DNA from: SAR92 clade bacterium
GTDB taxonomy: Bacteria > Pseudomonadota > Gammaproteobacteria > Pseudomonadales > Porticoccaceae
Assembly (NCBI GenBank): GCA_004211905.1
Contig: SHBP01000007.1
Location: 1 to 64,000, forward strand
Length of the DNA stretch: 64,000 nucleotides
Direction: 5' to 3'
Shown piece after piece: positions 1 to 8,763 of this stretch; the stretch's first letter is position 1; the number at the start of each line of letters is the position of its first letter. A program made the position numbers and the translations under genes. Below the pieces are notes generated by a model, which made no database searches, was not told the DNA's origin, and worked only from the letters and a program-made list of their open reading frames with translations.

Positions 1-1
1 T

Positions 2-763
2 GATAGTCGCGGTGTTGCCAAGGTTACTTTGAATAACCCAAGCAAGCATAATGCATTCGACGATTATATGATCAACCAACTTTCCAATGCTTTTACAGCC
101 ATTGCAGAAAACTCTGACGTACGGCTAATGATTTTAGCCTCTGAAGGACAAAGCTTTTCAGCAGGTGCCGACCTCGACTGGATGAAGCGCATGGCCGCAT
201 ATTCCTACGAAGAAAACTTAGAGGATGCAAAAGCCTTGGCTGGAATGCTAAAGATGCTAAATGAAATGCCCCAGCCCACTATCGCTCGCGTACAAGGTGC
301 TGCCTTTGGCGGAGCTCTTGGATTGATTAGCTGTTGCGATATAGCGGTAGCCGCAACAACAGCAACCTTTGCTCTTAGTGAGGTTAAAATTGGTTTGGTA
401 CCAGCAACCATAAGCCCTTATGTAATAGCGGCTATTGGAGAACGCTATGCAAAGCGTTATTTTATGACTGCAGAACGCTTTGATAGCAATACTGCTCTGC
501 AAATGAGCCTAGTTCATGAAACAGTTGAAGAGCAGCAATTGGACAAAAAAATAGAACAAGTTGTCTGTTCAGTGCTCAACAATGGTCCTGAAGCTGTCGC
601 TGCTGCCAAACAGCTCATTTCCACGGCGAGCGGCAAGGCTATCGACTCTTCCTTGATTGAACACACCTGTGAGGTAATTGCCGGCATTCGGGTAAGTGCT
701 CAGGGACAGGAAGGCTTAAGCGCCTTTTTAGAGAAACGACAGCCCAACTGGTTAAAGGACTAA
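2..763 (+). CDS. liuC: Methylglutaconyl-CoA hydratase (enoyl-CoA hydratase family), 5' end outside window
   Basis: Crotonase-fold enzyme expected to hydrate 3-methylglutaconyl-CoA to HMG-CoA in leucine catabolism. The reading frame is open to the left edge (the window begins inside a codon run reading D-S-R-G-V-A-K-V-T-L-N-N-P), so the true start lies upstream; the TTG at 29 is an internal Leu codon. The segment FSAGADLDWMKRM is typical of the LiuC branch, and the oxyanion-hole region AAFGGALGL follows it. The C-terminus ends in the usual crotonase trimerisation helix (SAFLEKRQPNW). It lies 7 bp upstream of the biotin carboxylase subunit, and HMG-CoA lyase follows, the usual liuC-liuD-liuE order. 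The specific substrate is inferred from this context; the fold itself is clear. Confidence 0.9.
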   Translation, partial: DSRGVAKVTLNNPSKHNAFDDYMINQLSNAFTAIAENSDVRLMILASEGQSFSAGADLDWMKRMAAYSYEENLEDAKALAGMLKMLNEMPQPTIARVQGAAFGGALGLISCCDIAVAATTATFALSEVKIGLVPATISPYVIAAIGERYAKRYFMTAERFDSNTALQMSLVHETVEEQQLDKKIEQVVCSVLNNGPEAVAAAKQLISTASGKAIDSSLIEHTCEVIAGIRVSAQGQEGLSAFLEKRQPNWLKD

Positions 764-770
764 CCCCAGC

Positions 771-2675
771 ATGTTTAAAAAAATACTTATTGCTAATCGC
801 GGTGAAATCGCCTGCCGAATTATTAAAACGTCAAAAAACATGGGGGTTGAAACCGTAGCTGTCTACAGTGACGCTGACCGTGACGCACTTCATGTCAAAA
901 TGGCGGATCAGTCTATCTATATAGGCCCATCTCCCGCCAGCGAGTCTTATCTAGCGATTGAAAAGCTCATTGCCGCTGCATTGGAAAGCGGCGCTGAGGC
1001 AATCCACCCTGGCTATGGGTTTCTGTCCGAAAACGCCGACTTTTGTCATCAGTGTGGGAAACACGACATTACATTTATCGGCCCGCCTCTCGAAGCCATC
1101 ATGTCTATGGGTTCAAAGTCTGCGGCCAAGACAATCATGGCAAAAGCCGGTGTACCTCTCATCCCCGGCTACCATGGCGACAATCAAGACCCCAAGACTC
1201 TAAAAAAGGAAGCAAATATATTAGGCTACCCTGTTTTACTCAAAGCGGCAGCTGGGGGCGGTGGCAAAGGGATGCGTGCAGTCCAGACTGAGGCTGACTT
1301 TGATCAAGCGCTGGATGCGGCCAAACGAGAGGCTATGAGCAGCTTTGATGATGACATTATGCTGGTCGAGAAGTTGGTGCTTCAGCCACGCCATGTGGAA
1401 ATTCAAGTATTTTGCGATAGCCATCAAAATGCCGTTTATTTGTTTGAGCGAGATTGTTCCCTTCAGCGACGTCACCAAAAGGTCATTGAGGAGGCCCCTG
1501 CACCGGGAATGACAGAAAAGCTTAGGCAAAAAATGGGTGAGGCGGCAATCAAAGCCGCACAAGCTATTAAGTACGAGGGTGCGGGCACGGTTGAGTTTTT
1601 GCTTGATAGTCGCGGTGAATTTTTCTTTATGGAGATGAATACTCGCCTACAGGTAGAGCACCCTGTCACAGAAATGATTACAGGGCAGGATCTTGTCGCT
1701 TGGCAACTAAGGGTTGCAGCAGGTGAACCTCTACCCTGCCCTCAGGACGAGTTATCCATTACTGGGCATGCCTTTGAGGCACGAATTTATGCCGAGGATC
1801 CTAATCATGACTTTTTGCCAGCAACTGGCACACTAAAGGTTCTTAATCCTCCTGCGGAAAATAATTATGTGCGGGTTGATACTGGTGTCGTTGAAGGAGA
1901 TAAAGTCAGTATCTATTACGATCCGATGATTGCTAAGTTAATTGTATGGGGCAATGATAGAGCTCAGGCGTTGAACCGCTTAACTGATGCACTTGCCAAA
2001 TATCGTGTTACTGGTGTAACAACGAATATTGGCTTTCTGTATAACTTAGCTACCAGTACCGCATTTCGGGGTAGTGCCGTCGATACGAGTTTTATTGAAC
2101 AAAACCATGACGAGATATTCCGCCTGCGGGATGCTGATATTGAGTATGCCGCTCCTTTAGCTGCATCAGCGGTGATGAATTTACGTCAGGGACAAGCAGT
2201 AAAAACCGCACAAAGGTCCTCAGACCCCAACTCACCTTGGCATCTAACCACAAGCTGGGGACTGCCCAAACCTATGCTCGGGTTACAAATACAACAGAGT
2301 GAGCGCTACATAGCGGCAACTAATCTCACTAATTTATCTAACAGCAAGCTGATGGTTACGGACGAGGGATTTGATCTGTTTACCCCGGAAGGTTATTTCA
2401 ACTGCAGTGAGATAAAGCCTGACTTGGGTATGGACAACCAAAATGCAGTTAACGGTAGCCTAAAAGCGCCAATGCATGGCTCTGTTGTAGATCTTTTAGT
2501 AGACGTCGGTGATATGGTCAAAAAAGGTGACACTTTAGTCGTCATGGAAGCAATGAAAATGGAACATACGATAGTCGCTCCAGCCGACGGCACAGTTAGT
2601 GAGTTCTTCTTTGAAAAAGGGGCTCTAGTGGAGAGTGATGTTACACTTCTCGCATTTGAGGCTAATGATTTATGA
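771..2675 (+). CDS. liuD: Methylcrotonyl-CoA carboxylase, biotin-containing alpha subunit
   Basis: Carboxylates its own biotin with ATP and bicarbonate, then passes the carboxyl group to 3-methylcrotonyl-CoA through the LiuB beta subunit (not in the window, presumably upstream). The 634 residues show a biotin carboxylase N-domain (KILIANRGEIACRI at residue 3), an ATP-grasp domain with the glycine loop AAAGGGGKGM, the MEMNTRLQVEHPVTE catalytic segment, a biotin carboxylase C-domain and a C-terminal biotinyl domain. The biotin motif is EAMKM with Lys596 as the biotinylated residue. Propionyl-CoA and acetyl-CoA carboxylase alpha subunits look alike; position between liuC and liuE supports methylcrotonyl-CoA. 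The last codon overlaps the start of the next gene (ATGA), suggesting translational coupling. Confidence 0.93.
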   Translation: MFKKILIANRGEIACRIIKTSKNMGVETVAVYSDADRDALHVKMADQSIYIGPSPASESYLAIEKLIAAALESGAEAIHPGYGFLSENADFCHQCGKHDITFIGPPLEAIMSMGSKSAAKTIMAKAGVPLIPGYHGDNQDPKTLKKEANILGYPVLLKAAAGGGGKGMRAVQTEADFDQALDAAKREAMSSFDDDIMLVEKLVLQPRHVEIQVFCDSHQNAVYLFERDCSLQRRHQKVIEEAPAPGMTEKLRQKMGEAAIKAAQAIKYEGAGTVEFLLDSRGEFFFMEMNTRLQVEHPVTEMITGQDLVAWQLRVAAGEPLPCPQDELSITGHAFEARIYAEDPNHDFLPATGTLKVLNPPAENNYVRVDTGVVEGDKVSIYYDPMIAKLIVWGNDRAQALNRLTDALAKYRVTGVTTNIGFLYNLATSTAFRGSAVDTSFIEQNHDEIFRLRDADIEYAAPLAASAVMNLRQGQAVKTAQRSSDPNSPWHLTTSWGLPKPMLGLQIQQSERYIAATNLTNLSNSKLMVTDEGFDLFTPEGYFNCSEIKPDLGMDNQNAVNGSLKAPMHGSVVDLLVDVGDMVKKGDTLVVMEAMKMEHTIVAPADGTVSEFFFEKGALVESDVTLLAFEANDL

Positions 2676-3586
2676 CCTATCCTGAGAAAGTAAAAGTTGT
2701 CGAGGTTGGCCCTCGCGATGGCCTACAAAATGAGAAAACAGCTCTTGATACCGAGACTAAACTGCACCTGATCAGTCAGCTAGCTGATGCAGGACTTAAA
2801 AACATTGAGTCTGGTAGTTTCGTCAGCCCTAAGTGGGTACCTCAAATGGCTGGGAGTGATGAGGTTTTTGAAGCGATAAACAGTCATATCCAGCCTATTT
2901 ACCCAAACACGATCTTTAGCGCATTAACACCTAACGATTTTGGTATGGATCGAGCCATAGAATGCGGCGTCAAAGAAGTGGCCGTTTTCGCTGCGGCTTC
3001 TGAGAGTTTCAGTCAGAAAAACATCAACTGTTCTATTAAAGAAAGTCTAGAACGCTTCGTGCCTGTGATGACAAAAGCTCACAAAAGTAACATTCCTGTG
3101 CGCGGCTATGTCTCTTGTGTTTTGGGGTGTCCCTACGAAGGTTTAATTGCCCCCCCTCAGGTAGAAGCAGTTACACAGGAACTTTTAGACATGGGCTGCT
3201 ATGAAGTCTCTCTTGGTGACACAATTGGTATTGGAACACCCGCATCTACGTCTAAACTTTTGACTAGATTGTTAAGCAGTATTCCAACAAGCAAGCTAGC
3301 GATGCACATGCATGACACCTATGGCCAGGCTCTGGCCAATATCTTAATCTCTCTACAAATGGGTATTTCAGTCTTTGATAGCGCCGTCGCTGGGTTAGGG
3401 GGTTGCCCTTATGCTAAGGGCGCTTCCGGCAATATTGCGACTGAGGATTTAATCTACATGCTTGACGGTTTGGCGATCGAACATGGTGTGGATATGCAAA
3501 AACTATTAAAGGCAAGTACTACGATTTCACTTAAACTAAACCGAAACAATGGATCCAAAGTTTCTCGTGCTTATTCATCCCCATAG
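2672..3586 (+). CDS. liuE: Hydroxymethylglutaryl-CoA lyase
   Basis: Cleaves HMG-CoA to acetyl-CoA and acetoacetate, the last step of leucine degradation. The 304-residue TIM-barrel protein has the N-terminal metal and substrate motif EVGPRDGLQNE, the metal-binding HMHDTYG segment and the lyase signature GLGGCPYAKGASGN with catalytic Cys245. Length is normal for bacterial HMG-CoA lyases. The start ATG overlaps the liuD stop by 4 nt. The gene is the last of the visible Liu operon; the next gene on the same strand starts 71 bp later and is functionally unrelated. Related synthase/lyase families lack the C-terminal cysteine motif, so the assignment is firm. Confidence 0.93.
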   Translation: MTYPEKVKVVEVGPRDGLQNEKTALDTETKLHLISQLADAGLKNIESGSFVSPKWVPQMAGSDEVFEAINSHIQPIYPNTIFSALTPNDFGMDRAIECGVKEVAVFAAASESFSQKNINCSIKESLERFVPVMTKAHKSNIPVRGYVSCVLGCPYEGLIAPPQVEAVTQELLDMGCYEVSLGDTIGIGTPASTSKLLTRLLSSIPTSKLAMHMHDTYGQALANILISLQMGISVFDSAVAGLGGCPYAKGASGNIATEDLIYMLDGLAIEHGVDMQKLLKASTTISLKLNRNNGSKVSRAYSSP

Positions 3587-3657
3587 TTAAACGAACTTTT
3601 TACTCAGTCAATGTTCGCATATACTCAACATCGTCTAGCACAACCCTAGGTCTACTA

Positions 3658-5355
3658 ATGCACACTTTAGTCATCTATTTAAGATTGACCTTAATTACAG
3701 CGATTTTTATGACCCAACCTGTCTTGAGCCAAATCCTAGACGCTAAATCACTAAATAGTGACAAGGATGGGCAAGCTATTTTAATTGAGGGGTCAGGCAC
3801 CTATCACCGTCAGATATCCACCGATCAGTCAGTCGCACAAAACTTTTTCGACCAAGGGCTGAGGTATGCTTGGGGTTTTTACTTCCCAGAATCAATAGCG
3901 TCCTACCAGCGGGCCGCTATGAGCGATCCCACACACCCAATGATCTACTGGGGACTAGCCCACGCAATGGGCCCAAACCCAAATAGTCGATATTCAGGGA
4001 TGCCTGATGATCCTAAATCTGAGGGTTTAAGAGCCATAAAAAAAGCACTCAAGTTAATCCAAAATGCCAGCGTAATCGAGCAGGATATGATTAAAGCCCT
4101 GTTTGTCCTGTACGACAAAGACTCCATTAGCGATGACCATCAACGGGATCTGGCTTATATCCAAGCGGCCAAACAATTACAAAAAAAATACCCTAATGAC
4201 CCTGACATCGCATCCCTTTACGCCGCCTCATTTATGAATGTAGGTCGCTGGAATTACTGGAAGCACGATGGATCACCTGTTGGAGACACGGGGAAGATTG
4301 CCGAAATGCTCGAACGAACTCTAGCTTCACACCCAGATCACCCTGGCGCGAATCATTTGTATATTCACCTTATGGAAGCCTCAAGGGAGCCCCAGCGTGC
4401 ATTAGATTCAGCTAATCGGCTTGCAGCGACCATGCCAATGGCCGGTCATATGGTGCATATGCCATCGCATATCTATATCCGAGTAGGCCAATTTGAAAAA
4501 GCCGTAGCTAGTAATGTGGAATCTCAAAAAGTAGACAAAGAATTCTTAGAAATATGGGGTGATCGACCTTTGCCTAATCTTGGAACATACCCTCTATCAG
4601 CCAAGATTCATGCACCTCATGCTATCGACTTCATTAAGTATGCCGCCTCTTTTCAGGGTAATTACGAAACTGCAATTGATGCTGCAACTAAACTTGCGAG
4701 CAAAATTAGACCTGAGAATGCCAAATATGGACGAAACCAGAAGCGCCTATCAGGTGTTTGCTTAGTCAACAAAATGTTTGGCCGATGGGACAAAATTATA
4801 GGTAGTCAACCTATCGCATTCGGCACACCATACCTCGATGGTATCTGGAGCTACTGTATTGGCAGCGCCTACCTTGCAAAAGGAGACGTAGGCTCAGCCC
4901 GTCAAGAACTTGGAAAGATATGGAAAATAATTTCGCTGTCAAATATCGATCAATATCAAGTTGGTCCAACACCAGTATCATCTATTCTTCGAATCGCGGC
5001 CCTGGGACTTTCTGGTGAGATTAAACAAGCCAGTGGCGATATCAACTCAGCAATCCTAGATTATGAAGCTGCTGTAGCGATAGAGGATAAAAATGGTTAC
5101 ATCGAACCACCGGACTGGCCCCAGCCCATGCGCCATTATCTTGGTGCCGCTCTTCTAGACGCAGGGAGAGCAAATGAAGCTGAAGCAACCTATCGCGAGG
5201 ATCTTGACTGGCATCAAAATAACGGCTGGGCGCTGTTTGGTTTATGGCAGAGCCTGGCTGCACAAGGCAAGGCTCAAGAAGCCAAAAGTGTGTATGAAAG
5301 ATACGAGCATGCCTGGCGCAATGCCGATACTAAATTGGCACGATCACGCTTATGA
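3658..5355 (+). CDS. Secreted or periplasmic TPR-repeat protein of unknown role
   Basis: 565 residues starting with a hydrophobic N-terminal segment (residues 5-24, ending near VLSQ) that looks like a signal peptide. The rest is helical and repeat-like: a segment FFDQGLRYAWGFYFPESIASYQRAA near residue 65, HPGANHLYIHLMEAS near residue 225, and a C-terminal tetratricopeptide pair where paired helices recur (residues about 440-560). It resembles the large tetratricopeptide proteins of marine bacteria that carry a conserved WGLAHAMGPN-type motif. No catalytic residues are recognisable. A TAGG element about 8 nt upstream of the ATG could serve as ribosome binding site. It follows liuE but shares no obvious pathway with it. 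Confidence 0.75.
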   Translation: MHTLVIYLRLTLITAIFMTQPVLSQILDAKSLNSDKDGQAILIEGSGTYHRQISTDQSVAQNFFDQGLRYAWGFYFPESIASYQRAAMSDPTHPMIYWGLAHAMGPNPNSRYSGMPDDPKSEGLRAIKKALKLIQNASVIEQDMIKALFVLYDKDSISDDHQRDLAYIQAAKQLQKKYPNDPDIASLYAASFMNVGRWNYWKHDGSPVGDTGKIAEMLERTLASHPDHPGANHLYIHLMEASREPQRALDSANRLAATMPMAGHMVHMPSHIYIRVGQFEKAVASNVESQKVDKEFLEIWGDRPLPNLGTYPLSAKIHAPHAIDFIKYAASFQGNYETAIDAATKLASKIRPENAKYGRNQKRLSGVCLVNKMFGRWDKIIGSQPIAFGTPYLDGIWSYCIGSAYLAKGDVGSARQELGKIWKIISLSNIDQYQVGPTPVSSILRIAALGLSGEIKQASGDINSAILDYEAAVAIEDKNGYIEPPDWPQPMRHYLGAALLDAGRANEAEATYREDLDWHQNNGWALFGLWQSLAAQGKAQEAKSVYERYEHAWRNADTKLARSRL

Positions 5356-5440
5356 TAAAAACACATATAGCAACCGCTCTTACTTATTAAACTATTGATT
5401 ACTATAATGACCACCTTAATACTCACTTGGAGTAACGATA

Positions 5441-6208
5441 TTGACTGCATTTCGACCCTGTATTGATCTGCATGAAGGCAAGGTTAAACAAATTGTCGGG
5501 GGCACCCTTTCAGATTCAGGCGCTGATACAAACTTTGAAAGCGAATATACAGCCGCCCACTACGCCGCCCTCTACAAAAAACTTGATCTTCAAGGTGGAC
5601 ATATAATTTCCCTTGGCGCCAATAATCAACATGCCCTAACTAACGCCCTATCTACTTACCCTAAGGGCTTGCAAGTTGGTGGCGGTATAACTATCGGCAA
5701 TGCCCAGAGATATTTGGAGGCAGGCGCATCTAAAGTTATCGTAACTTCACATTTATTTGAGAATAGTCAGTTCTCATGGGAACGGCTATCCAATTTAAGT
5801 TCTGAGGTAGGAGCCCATAATTTGGTCATAGATCTAAGCTGTCGTCGAACCAACATGGGGTGGATGGTTGCAACCAATCGTTGGCAAACTATTACAGATA
5901 CTCTTATTGATGCTCAATTGATCAACGAACTGCAACCCTACTGTGCTGAATTTTTAATTCATAGTGCCGATGTGGAAGGTTTACAGGCTGGAATAGATAG
6001 GGATTTAGTCAGCCTATTAGGTCAAGCAGTCTCTATACCTACAACATACGCGGGGGGAGCAACATCAATAAGTGATCTTGATCTGGTAAACACCATATCT
6101 GAGGGCAATATTGATTTAACAATCGGCAGTGCACTGGATATATTTGGTGGGTCAGGAGTTACCTTGAAAGACTGTGTTGACTGGAATCACAAAAACAGTA
6201 TCAATTAA
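5441..6208 (+). CDS. hisA: Eukaryotic-type HisA (ProFAR isomerase)
   Basis: Isomerises ProFAR to PRFAR in histidine biosynthesis. The 255-residue half-barrel protein follows the yeast HIS6 pattern rather than ordinary bacterial HisA: N-terminus RPCIDLHEGKVKQIVGGTL, then the LQVGGGI phosphate loop, VIDLSCRRT, FLIHSADVEGL, YAGGA and SALDIFGG near the C-terminus. Ordinary bacterial HisA begins with an IPAIDL-type strand and lacks the DIFGG ending. The start is TTG at 5441, preceded by GGAG with 8 nt spacing; an in-frame stop lies just upstream and no ATG is available. The gene stands alone, away from any his operon, and ends at a convergent terminator. The eukaryotic-type subfamily does occur in scattered bacteria, which suggests an old transfer. 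Confidence 0.87.
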   Translation: MTAFRPCIDLHEGKVKQIVGGTLSDSGADTNFESEYTAAHYAALYKKLDLQGGHIISLGANNQHALTNALSTYPKGLQVGGGITIGNAQRYLEAGASKVIVTSHLFENSQFSWERLSNLSSEVGAHNLVIDLSCRRTNMGWMVATNRWQTITDTLIDAQLINELQPYCAEFLIHSADVEGLQAGIDRDLVSLLGQAVSIPTTYAGGATSISDLDLVNTISEGNIDLTIGSALDIFGGSGVTLKDCVDWNHKNSIN

Positions 6209-6235
6209 TCCTTCTAGGCGAAGGCATACCACCTG

Positions 6236-6278
6236 AAATCCACCTTAAGGTTTTGACGCATGCCATTAAGGTGGATTT
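6236..6278. terminator. Bidirectional hairpin between convergent genes
   Basis: Perfect 13-bp inverted repeat: AAATCCACCTTAA at 6236-6248 and its complement at 6266-6278, with a 17-nt loop. It lies between the ends of the HisA gene (plus strand) and the reductase gene (minus strand). Neither side has a long T-run, so termination efficiency is uncertain. Confidence 0.6.
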
Positions 6279-6288
6279 GATTAAGCTA

Positions 6289-7464
6289 TTAGCTCTCTAT
6301 GGTAAATGTTAGGCCTGCATTTGCTTGTAGTCGATCAATTAGCTCTGCACCCATTGCTGGGGCTGTTGTCCATATCCCTCCAGACGCTAACTGCGGATTT
6401 TTTACTAAGCACATAGCACTCTCTGCAATCATTTTTGACGTAGACCCGTAGCCTGGATCTCTATCGCCTTTAACGCTAATACGCACAGACCTGCCATCCG
6501 AATGCTCACCCACCATTAATACGTCATAAAAACCGTTTTCACGCTCTTCTTTAGTAGGTCCTTCTCCAGGTTGAAGCGTACTCTTGGCCATTGAGTTATC
6601 TTCAGTAACAGCTTTAGCTATAGCTTCACCCTTGTCACCTGGCCCTGTAACCATCATCTCATCATAAACAAAATCTTCACCGTACTGATGCCCAAGAAGC
6701 ATATTTGAGCGGTGAACATTTTTAGTATTAATGCTTGCCATGACAAAAGGGGCAATCCAACTTTCTATGGCCTCATCATATTCAGGTTTATTCCCCAAGG
6801 GTTGATCCGCCCCCTGAAATCCTGATGTAAGAGAGAATGGGTTGCGTAATACTGAAATTAAGTTTTTGTCCCTGCCAGCGGCCGCCATGGTCTCCCTGAA
6901 GCTAGCCAGCGTTCCCCCTGACATTGTTCCTTTCATAGACCGTACCCGCCCTTTTACTCTCGGCACCATGCTACCAAGGGTTTTTTCGGCATGCTGCTGC
7001 AAGAAAAATACACCCAAATCAAAAGGAATAGAGTCAAAACCGCAAGAAAACACAATGCGTGCGCCACTGGCTTTTGCGGCCTCGGAGTGCTCACCTATCA
7101 TTTTATGCATCCATGCTGGTTCGCCACAAAGATCAACATAATCGGTTCCAGATGCAGCACAGGCTGCGACAAGCTCATTACCGTAAAGTTGGTAGGGTCC
7201 AACCGTTGTTAGCACAACCGATGCACTATTGACCATATTATTGATGGAATCTAAATCATCCGCATTAGCCACTACCAAAGGCACACTCTTAGCAATACCC
7301 ATCTCATCTCTGACCGCAGTCAATTTGTCTATACTGCGTCCGGCCATGGCCCATTTTACATCGCCATCCACGCCATATGTCTGGTTTAAATATTCAGCCA
7401 CCAAGCGTCCGGTAAAGCCTGTTGCTCCATAAACTACGATATCTATTTCTCTATTAGTCTTCAT
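6289..7464 (-). CDS. Saccharopine dehydrogenase-like / trans-acting enoyl reductase family protein
   Basis: 391 residues. The N-terminus DIVVYGATGFTGRLVAEYL is a Rossmann NADP-binding start (GATGFTG). A second conserved block is VVLTTVGPYQLYGNELVAACA, then TDYVDLCGEPAWM and FSCGFDSIPFDLGVF, all characteristic of the family that includes mycobacterial trans-acting enoyl reductase and human SCCPDH. The real reaction is unknown; members are linked to lipid metabolism rather than lysine metabolism. The gene stands alone between a convergent HisA gene and a divergent acyltransferase gene. The 221-bp divergent region upstream (7465-7685) must hold both promoters; I see no operator there that I can defend. 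Confidence 0.8.
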   Translation of the reverse strand: MKTNREIDIVVYGATGFTGRLVAEYLNQTYGVDGDVKWAMAGRSIDKLTAVRDEMGIAKSVPLVVANADDLDSINNMVNSASVVLTTVGPYQLYGNELVAACAASGTDYVDLCGEPAWMHKMIGEHSEAAKASGARIVFSCGFDSIPFDLGVFFLQQHAEKTLGSMVPRVKGRVRSMKGTMSGGTLASFRETMAAAGRDKNLISVLRNPFSLTSGFQGADQPLGNKPEYDEAIESWIAPFVMASINTKNVHRSNMLLGHQYGEDFVYDEMMVTGPGDKGEAIAKAVTEDNSMAKSTLQPGEGPTKEERENGFYDVLMVGEHSDGRSVRISVKGDRDPGYGSTSKMIAESAMCLVKNPQLASGGIWTTAPAMGAELIDRLQANAGLTFTIES

Positions 7465-7685
7465 AAAAATCCTTTATTGGTAGTCGAATTAATTGCTGAG
7501 CGGGATAATCTCAAAGTGGGTTAAACTATGCAAATAAACAGAGCTTTAAAAGAGTTTTTTATCAATTTGCGGTCAATAATCAGTAACATGAAGCTTTCAT
7601 ACTAGAATATTAATAGGTACGTGCTAACACTAGCGCTTACCTCCCCAACTGTGTGAAAATTGATCTGTAACCTAATGGGGATCTC

Positions 7686-8564
7686 ATGACGGGTCAACTA
7701 AATAACAATTTAAATTCTGAATTCTCCAATTATATTCAGGACAAACCTACTATTTCTTATGTGCAGCCGACCGATCCTTGGTTAGTGCAAAAGTTCATCT
7801 CTGGAGTAGAGATCCTTTTCGGACGTAAAAAGCTTGAGTCCATCTACGATGACCTAAAGAAACAACCGTTTGATGTTCGATCATTTTTCACAGCGACACT
7901 AAAAGCAACTCAGATTGAAAGTTGTTACGATACTCAAAAGTTGAATGCACTTTCAAAAAAAGGGCCCTTGGTCTTCGTGGCCAATCATCCTTTTGGCGTC
8001 GTGGATGGCTTAGTTCTTTGTGACATCGCTATCAAAGCGCGAGGCAACTTTCGAATCCTAATTAACTCATTGCTGTGTCGCGACCGGGATCTTGCGCCCT
8101 ACTTCTTGCCCATTGACTTTCACGAAACAAAAGCTGCAGTTAAGAATAATCTTCGCACTAAAAAATTGGCTCAGGAGTGCCTAAAAGAAGATATTCCGTT
8201 ACTCATCTTTCCCTCTGGGTTTGTTTCCACCGCAGATCGTAAAGGTTTTGGAACAGTAGTAGACGCACCCTGGACAACGTTCGCAGCTAAGTTAATTCGC
8301 GATGCTCAGGCCACGGTGGTTCCAGTTCATTTTGCGGGGCAAAATAGTCGCATATTCCATGTAGCCTCGCATATTAGCGAGCCCTTACGTATGGCGTTAT
8401 TATTAAAAGAAGCAAGCAACAAATTTGGCTCTACAATCAATGCAGAAATTGGTAATCCCTTGCCTTGGTCAGATTTAGAAAGTATTGGTGGTCGTCAGGA
8501 ACTTACAACCTATCTGTATAACCAGGTTAGATCCTTAGCCTCTCCAAAGGAAATTACTAGATAA
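7686..8564 (+). CDS. Lysophospholipid/glycerol acyltransferase family protein
   Basis: 292 residues with a PlsC-like acyltransferase core. The catalytic motif I (HX4D) appears as NHPFGVVDG near residue 99, and the acyl-acceptor loop as IFPSGFVST near residue 178, with a VVPVHFAG strand after it. It therefore probably transfers an acyl chain to a lysophospholipid, glycerol-phosphate or related amine lipid (OlsA-like enzymes share this variant motif). There is no clear transmembrane helix, so it is likely a peripheral membrane enzyme. The ATG is preceded by a GGGGA ribosome binding site. Its 3' end overlaps the convergent small gene on the other strand by 8 bp. Confidence 0.82.
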   Translation: MTGQLNNNLNSEFSNYIQDKPTISYVQPTDPWLVQKFISGVEILFGRKKLESIYDDLKKQPFDVRSFFTATLKATQIESCYDTQKLNALSKKGPLVFVANHPFGVVDGLVLCDIAIKARGNFRILINSLLCRDRDLAPYFLPIDFHETKAAVKNNLRTKKLAQECLKEDIPLLIFPSGFVSTADRKGFGTVVDAPWTTFAAKLIRDAQATVVPVHFAGQNSRIFHVASHISEPLRMALLLKEASNKFGSTINAEIGNPLPWSDLESIGGRQELTTYLYNQVRSLASPKEITR

Positions 8565-8763
8565 CCTGCACGATTAAAGCGATTCCTACGGCAAGACCTA
8601 AAGAGTACAAAAATATTTTAAGAATAGAGAATTTCCGAGTGGACCAATCAATCCGGTCATCTCGGTCGGTTTGCCTTGATGATGCCTTAAACCGACCAAG
8701 ATAAAAGAAGACGGCCAAGGAAATAACCGCCATAGAACCAAAAATGAGAGAGTTCGCATCCAC
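8557..8763 (-). CDS. Small two-helix membrane protein, unknown
   Basis: 68 residues, start GTG. Two hydrophobic segments (about residues 5-22 and 47-66) flank a charged, basic/acidic middle (FKASSRQTDRDDRIDW), as expected of a small inner-membrane hairpin protein. The GTG shares its first base with the last base of the stop codon of the upstream Bax-inhibitor-like gene, so the two are very likely translated together. No family is recognised. The 3' end overlaps the convergent acyltransferase gene by 8 bp. Confidence 0.6.
   Translation of the reverse strand: MDANSLIFGSMAVISLAVFFYLGRFKASSRQTDRDDRIDWSTRKFSILKIFLYSLGLAVGIALIVQVI

Noticed and set aside
29-763. TTG at 29 as the true start of the hydratase
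   Set aside because: The frame upstream of it encodes family-like residues to the window edge, so the gene is simply cut off.
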